This document shows positions 61,486-64,000 of a stretch of 64,000 bases of DNA, one piece after another. The position numbers were made by a program, and so were the translations under genes. Under the pieces are notes generated by a model. The model did not search any database. It was given only the letters and a program-made list of their open reading frames with translations, and was not told the origin of the DNA. The DNA is from Paucibacter sp. KCTC 42545 (lineage in GTDB: Bacteria > Pseudomonadota > Gammaproteobacteria > Burkholderiales > Burkholderiaceae_C): NCBI RefSeq assembly GCF_001477625.1, contig NZ_CP013692.1, positions 682,001 through 746,000 on the forward strand, in the 5' to 3' direction. The first letter of the stretch is position 1. Each line of letters starts with the position of its first letter.

Positions 61486-61605
61486 GCCTAAGGTTCTAGC
61501 GATGCGGCCCAAGGCGACAGGATGCCGGGGGGCGAAAATGAAATGAGGTCTACAAGTTGCCCGGCCCCTGCCAGCCTTGTTGAGCGAGCGGTGGCCAAGT
61601 TTGCG
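61486..61605 (-). other. Degenerate terminal attC-like site
   Basis: One end keeps GCCTAAG (61486-61492), one mismatch from the core; the opposite core near 61599-61605 is hardly recognisable. It closes the leftmost cassette and may be worn out or inactive. The assignment depends on its position next to the stop at 61610. Confidence 0.4.
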
Positions 61606-61609
61606 GGAT

Positions 61610-62059
61610 TCACCAGCCTGGAAGCTTGAGTGATTGCCCTGGCCCGACTTCCGACCACTGGGCGGTGAGCGTCAAGATGAATTCACGGATCTCTGCGATC
61701 TCCCCCACGTGCAGCGGCAAGGGCTTGGACGCACGGGCATCGCAACTCACTGCGTACATGTCCAATATGGCCGCAGGATCGGTGGTCCAGCCCGACCAGC
61801 CATCCGCCTGCATCGCTTCGACCAGGCGCTCAACGCTTTCAGCTTCGTCGGATGGCGACATGGTGTAGCCAGGCACTTCACCCTGGACCACCTTCGCCAA
61901 GAAGCCGTTCCGGTTCAATACGGACTCCACTGCGTAATGCACCATTTCATGCGGAATGATGCCTTGCTTGGGGCAAACAACAGTCTCTGTGGAGCCATCT
62001 GGCCGCGTGATCAGCAGAACGTCCTCACGCCCTGTGCCCTTCTTGAATTCGAATGCCAT
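61610..62059 (-). CDS. Integron cassette protein with an HEMVH motif
   Basis: The 149-residue protein has no signal peptide. It begins EFKKGTGREDVLLITRPDGS and contains IPHEMVHYAVESVLNRNGFL; HEMVH fits the HExxH zinc motif. I recall unannotated proteins with a comparable P-H-[DE]-[LM]-V-H-Y-x-V-E block. Only one further candidate ligand was evident, so protease activity is unproven. AGG of the attC core (R' box near 62067) may serve as ribosome site about 9 bases before the ATG. Cassette gene of unknown function. Confidence 0.7.
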   Translation of the reverse strand: MAFEFKKGTGREDVLLITRPDGSTETVVCPKQGIIPHEMVHYAVESVLNRNGFLAKVVQGEVPGYTMSPSDEAESVERLVEAMQADGWSGWTTDPAAILDMYAVSCDARASKPLPLHVGEIAEIREFILTLTAQWSEVGPGQSLKLPGW

Positions 62060-62066
62060 TGCAGCG

Positions 62067-62166
62067 ACCTAATGCCAAATTTGAATGGTGCCGATGCGGG
62101 GTGTGGGAAATGGCCTGCGCTATCACGTTCGAGCTGGCGGAGGTGCACTCGAGTGACTAGTTAGCC
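62067..62166 (-). other. attC-like recombination site
   Basis: On the minus strand the core GGCTAAC (62166-62160) begins the site, next to the stop of the DUF4019 gene. The site ends with ATTAGGT (62073-62067), 8 bases before the ATG of the next cassette gene. Inside, GAGCTGGCGGAGGT and CTCGAGTGAC match the equivalent parts of the site at 62609. An inner GTTCGAGC segment may mark an older or rearranged end. Confidence 0.65.
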
Positions 62167-62168
62167 CG

Positions 62169-62588
62169 CTACTTGATGAAATAGCCGGATACTCGCCAAG
62201 TACCGTCCTTGCCCTTCATGGGTGTCACGGTTTCGATTGCGGCAGCCTTGTTCTCGAACCTCGTATCAAATTGAACGACGACGTATTCACCGTCCGGCGC
62301 GCCTGGGAGCGAAGTAGCGAATACGGCTGACTTCAATGTCCGTGATTTGACCGTACCGAGCGGAACCCGGATAGCTTGCATTGCGCTTTCCCATTTGGGC
62401 TTGGCAATCGCGGTTTGAAATGGATCAGCAGCTTGGTCCCAACTCGCTGCAAATTGCCCGGAATCCGCAAGCGCCACCCAGCGAGTAGCCGCCAATTGCG
62501 CCTGACCCACAGACGCCGCATCTTGCGCAAACACCGAAACGCCAGGAAGCAGGTTTGCAACCAAGGCGATAGCACTGACGATTTTCAT
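62169..62588 (-). CDS. Integron cassette protein, exported DUF4019 type
   Basis: The 139-residue protein has a signal peptide (residues 1-22, ending VSVFAQD) and a DUF4019 domain: ATRWVALADSGQFAASWDQA, then PLGTVKSRTLKSAVFATSLP, EYVVVQFDTRFENKAAAIET and the end DGTWRVSGYFIK. The fold is probably nuclear-transport-factor-like (cystatin/NTF2), with unknown role. GGAGA lies 6 bases before the ATG. Its stop sits 2 bases from the attC core. Confidence 0.82.
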   Translation of the reverse strand: MKIVSAIALVANLLPGVSVFAQDAASVGQAQLAATRWVALADSGQFAASWDQAADPFQTAIAKPKWESAMQAIRVPLGTVKSRTLKSAVFATSLPGAPDGEYVVVQFDTRFENKAAAIETVTPMKGKDGTWRVSGYFIK

Positions 62589-62608
62589 GATGATCTCCGG
62601 AGTTGCGG

Positions 62609-62719
62609 GCTAGACGTTCGAGCTGAGGGGTCGCAGCGAGCTAGCCTCGCGGAGCTAAAAATATACAGGCAGCGTAGCGCGGCCAGCTGGCGGAGGTCCA
62701 TTCGAGCGACCAGTTAGGC
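62609..62719 (-). other. attC recombination site
   Basis: The 111-base site runs on the minus strand from GCCTAAC (62719-62713) with GGTCGCTCGAATGGACC to CTCAGCTCGAACGTCTAGC, the last core being altered (GTCTAGC for GTTAGGC). Its central part can fold through GCCAGCTGGC-type arms. Bases 62666-62692 are identical to 63588-63614 in the next attC of the array. Confidence 0.82.
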
Positions 62720-62762
62720 ATCGCAATTTCAATCTTGGTTGAGTTCAACCTTCGCTCTACAG

Positions 62763-62990
62763 TTACGCGTACTTATAGAAGAGAAGGAAGGCAGGCTGAA
62801 CTGCAAAGAATCCGACGATTGCGTAGTAGGTTCGCTTGCCAATCGTTGAGATCAACCACTGCTTGTCTTTGGTCTTGTGTCCATCAAGTGGGCGCCTCCA
62901 AGTTGTATAGGTCAAGAACATAGCCACAAGTAAATCGGCTACAACGATGGCCATCAACACCAGGGTCAGCAGTAACTTCAGTTTGCTCAT
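62763..62990 (-). CDS. Integron cassette protein, small two-helix membrane protein
   Basis: The 75-residue form starts at the ATG at 62990. It has one hydrophobic helix (LLLTLVLMAIVVADLLVAMF), a charged loop (RRPLDGHKTKDKQWLI) and a second helix (YAIVGFFAVQPAFLLFYKYA). The frame is open further upstream to 63167, but the first 20 codons of that version read through the attC site at 63101-63162, so they are not taken as coding. A start between (for example GTG near residue 49 of the open frame) cannot be excluded. No clear ribosome site. Function unknown. Confidence 0.6.
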   Translation of the reverse strand: MSKLKLLLTLVLMAIVVADLLVAMFLTYTTWRRPLDGHKTKDKQWLISTIGKRTYYAIVGFFAVQPAFLLFYKYA

Positions 62991-63100
62991 CAATTCAATT
63001 TTCGAAGAATACTTCCAGCCCACAAGTTTCTGCTTTCCGCCAACCTTGTCGTCGAGAATGCTAAAACAGCCTCTCGCGAGTAGCGGTGTAGCCAAGTGAT

Positions 63101-63162
63101 GTCTAACCTTCGAGTTAACCGGACCACCGTAGCGGGTCCGGTAGTTCAACGAGGAATTAGGC
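63101..63162 (-). other. Compact attC recombination site
   Basis: The 62-base site reads on the minus strand GCCTAAT-TCCTC-GTTGAACTACC...GGTTAACTCGAAG-GTTAGAC. Arms CCGGACC and GGTCCGG pair around CGCTACGGT. Length and L-box plan resemble the ~60-bp attC of class 1 cassettes such as aadA1 more than the longer sites of this array. One core base differs (AAT for AAC). Confidence 0.8.
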
Positions 63163-63246
63163 GTCACCTTGGTGGCAGGCTGGCGATGCTTGGCGAGGAC
63201 GAGCGGGCAGTATTGTTGACAATCTCAGCAGTGCGGGAATCTCGTG

Positions 63247-63417
63247 CTAGCTAACGAACACGAGAGCTTGCCGAAGAAGAAGTGGGAGTCCTGTCAATAC
63301 GAGGGTCAACACGATGGCCGCGGGAATTGACGCGAAGGCTAGCTTAATCAAGAAAATGACCATGGACCAGAACTTCATCTGGATATCCACGACCACCACA
63401 GGTTGCTCGTTCTGCAT
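63247..63417 (-). CDS. Integron cassette protein, 56-residue membrane protein
   Basis: The 56-codon frame starts ATG at 63417 and ends TAG at 63247. It encodes MQNEQPVVVVDIQMKFWSMV then a hydrophobic stretch through IFLIKLAFASIPAAIVLTLV and a short tail LLLRQALVFVS. AAGG lies about 12 bases upstream on the minus strand. One long or two short membrane spans are predicted. Small cassette proteins of this kind (D-I-x-M-x-F-W-S-M-V...K-x-A-x-A-S-I-P-A) seem familiar from other integrons, from memory only. Function unknown. Confidence 0.62.
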   Translation of the reverse strand: MQNEQPVVVVDIQMKFWSMVIFLIKLAFASIPAAIVLTLVLTGLPLLLRQALVFVS

Positions 63418-63532
63418 TCTTTGTCTGCCTTGATGTACGTGAGAGTAGTTCTATTGCGGGTAGGCTATTTCGGGTGAGCCGACCAAGTCGGCCGGAAGCA
63501 CGAAGACCGGCGATCTCGATGTCTTTGGTGAC

Positions 63533-63641
63533 GCCTAACGTTGAAGCTGAGGGGCCGGAGCCGGCTGGCCGCGGAGCTGAGAATATCCAGGCAGCGTAGC
63601 GCGGCCAGCTGGCGTAGGTCCGCTCGAGCGACCGGTTAGGT
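63533..63641 (-). other. attC recombination site
   Basis: The 109-base site runs on the minus strand from ACCTAAC (63641-63635), GGTCGCTCGAGCGGACC, to CCCCTCAGCTTCAAC and GTTAGGC (63539-63533). Both cores fit RYYYAAC/GTTRRRY. The arms GCCGG/CCGGC and GCCAGCTGGC-type segments allow the folded single-strand form that integrases recognise. The core at 63635 contains the stop codon of the upstream cassette gene. Confidence 0.85.
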
Positions 63642-63998
63642 TTCAATCTTTGCATAGCAAGTTACCGCTGCAAACATGAAGGCGTTCTGAACCACAAGAC
63701 TGCGCACAAGATTCTTTCCTCTTCCATCTCTGTACTCGCGAGACTCGTAGCTTCCGCTTGCTGAGTTTCGGCCCTCATCACTGAATAAATTGACCATGGT
63801 TCCCGATGCATTCTTTCCGTGAAGCCGTAGTGAAATGGTGTGTGACTTTTGGCCCCCTAGTCGGTCGTCGTAAAGATCCGCGACGATCCTTCCCCCTTTG
63901 ACTTTGAGCTTGGCATCTCCGGTAACCGTGAACCAGCCGGGCTTTGGTTCTGCATACCCTAGAACGAACTTACATGGAATGTCTTGAGCCCAGCCTGA
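63636..63998 (-). CDS. Integron cassette gene cut by the window edge, probably exported protein
   Basis: A frame of 120 codons is open on the minus strand from the right edge to TAA at 63638-63636, which lies inside the attC core, as is usual for cassettes. It encodes an Ala-Gln-Asp junction near the edge (SGWAQDIPCKFVLGYAEPKP) that looks like the end of a signal peptide, then beta-rich sequence (GWFTVTGDAKLKVKGGRIVA, SLRLHGKNASGTMVNLFSDE, VRSLVVQNAFMFAAVTCYAK) with a Cys near each end that could form one disulfide. No family was recognised. Confidence 0.6.
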   Translation of the reverse strand, partial: SGWAQDIPCKFVLGYAEPKPGWFTVTGDAKLKVKGGRIVADLYDDRLGGQKSHTISLRLHGKNASGTMVNLFSDEGRNSASGSYESREYRDGRGKNLVRSLVVQNAFMFAAVTCYAKIET

Positions 63999-64000
63999 AC

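Larger units (their letters stand above)
61486..64000 (-). mobile_element. Distal part of a chromosomal integron gene-cassette array
   Basis: Four attC-like sites (62067-62166, 62609-62719, 63101-63162, 63533-63641) and one degenerate end site (61486-61605) alternate with short minus-strand genes. Sites 62609 and 63533 share an identical 27-base block and a similar overall plan, typical of the uniform attC sites of chromosomal integrons. On the minus strand each site reads GCCTAAC-like, then GGTCGCTCGA..., ending CTCGAAC-GTTAGGC-like, which resembles classical attC polarity, so cassettes point left. intI and attI should therefore lie right of base 64000. No integrase is in the window. Confidence 0.82.

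Noticed and set aside
61626..62164. Plus-strand frames opposite the HEMVH cassette gene
   Set aside because: They run against the cassette orientation, cross an attC-like site and have no ribosome site.
62991..63167. N-terminal extension of the small membrane protein of the third cassette
   Set aside because: Its first 20 codons are the translation of the attC site 63101-63162, so they should not be coding.
63344..63655. 103-codon minus-strand frame
   Set aside because: It starts by reading through the attC site at 63533-63641 and overlaps the better 56-codon gene in another frame.
1..64000. rRNA, tRNA, CRISPR arrays, prophage and insertion sequences
   Set aside because: No cloverleaf, rRNA segment, repeat-spacer array, transposase, integrase or phage structural gene was recognised. 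The only mobile structures supported are the integron cassettes and the livF-flanked block.

Overview
The window looks like a chromosome segment of a betaproteobacterium of the order Burkholderiales, probably near Roseateles, Paucibacter or Rubrivivax. This is inferred from uniformly high GC, a class I phaC-phaA-phaB cluster, a glnA-ntrB-ntrC locus, LapG/LapD signalling, a Comamonas-type general porin, Liv-type transporters and an rquA gene. No rRNA, tRNA or CRISPR array was seen.

Layout. 1-4885: the tail of a probable secreted M4 protease, then a three-gene group of a secreted SGNH hydrolase, a membrane-anchored unknown protein and an Lnt-like acyltransferase with a large extra C-terminal part. 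5039-6144: a LiaF-like membrane pair. 6153-9995, mostly minus strand: a divergent POT-type transporter, a membrane-anchored unknown, the rhodoquinone enzyme RquA and a glyoxalase-II-like hydrolase. 10172-15803: a glutamine-synthetase-family ligase, an HDOD protein, the LapG protease with its c-di-GMP receptor LapD, and a Nudix hydrolase. 15960-21703: maiA, pgeF, a small membrane protein and phaCAB, closed by a strong terminator. 21967-30405: a TPR-GAF histidine kinase without a partner regulator, an IclR regulator, an AIM24-family protein, a beta-propeller protein, a polysaccharide deacetylase, a sterol-desaturase-like enzyme and an EI24-type protein. 30402-36137: a CinA-like protein and the nitrogen control locus glnA-(secreted coiled-coil protein)-ntrB-ntrC, with a sigma-54 promoter before glnA. 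36183-47648: two uncharacterised membrane genes, a uracil/xanthine permease, an MBL hydrolase, peptide deformylase, a FecR/DUF6600 protein, tesA divergent from a ybbA-like ATPase, a DUF2062 protein and the operon msrB-yciB-bolA-ppiC.

47980-54974 is a transport operon: an acyl-CoA ligase followed by livJ, livH, livM, livG and livF-like genes. The linked ligase suggests uptake of a carboxylic acid that is activated with CoA, rather than an amino acid. 55404-59090 is a second importer (binding protein, ATPase, permease, porin) behind a consensus-matching sigma-54 promoter. It therefore probably belongs to the NtrC regulon together with glnA. This importer is bounded on both sides by copies of the 3' end of livF: the real one and a decayed 59-bp remnant at 59106-59164. 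This suggests that the block was inserted at the end of livF.

59473-61474 holds a PAS-GGDEF diguanylate cyclase and a DMT-family transporter. From about 61486 to the right edge the sequence changes character and is best read as the distal part of a chromosomal integron cassette array. Four attC-like sites, plus one very degenerate terminal one, separate short minus-strand genes of unknown function: an HEMVH-containing protein, a DUF4019 protein, two small membrane proteins (one only 56 residues) and a gene cut by the window edge. The cassette orientation predicts that intI and attI lie to the right of this window.
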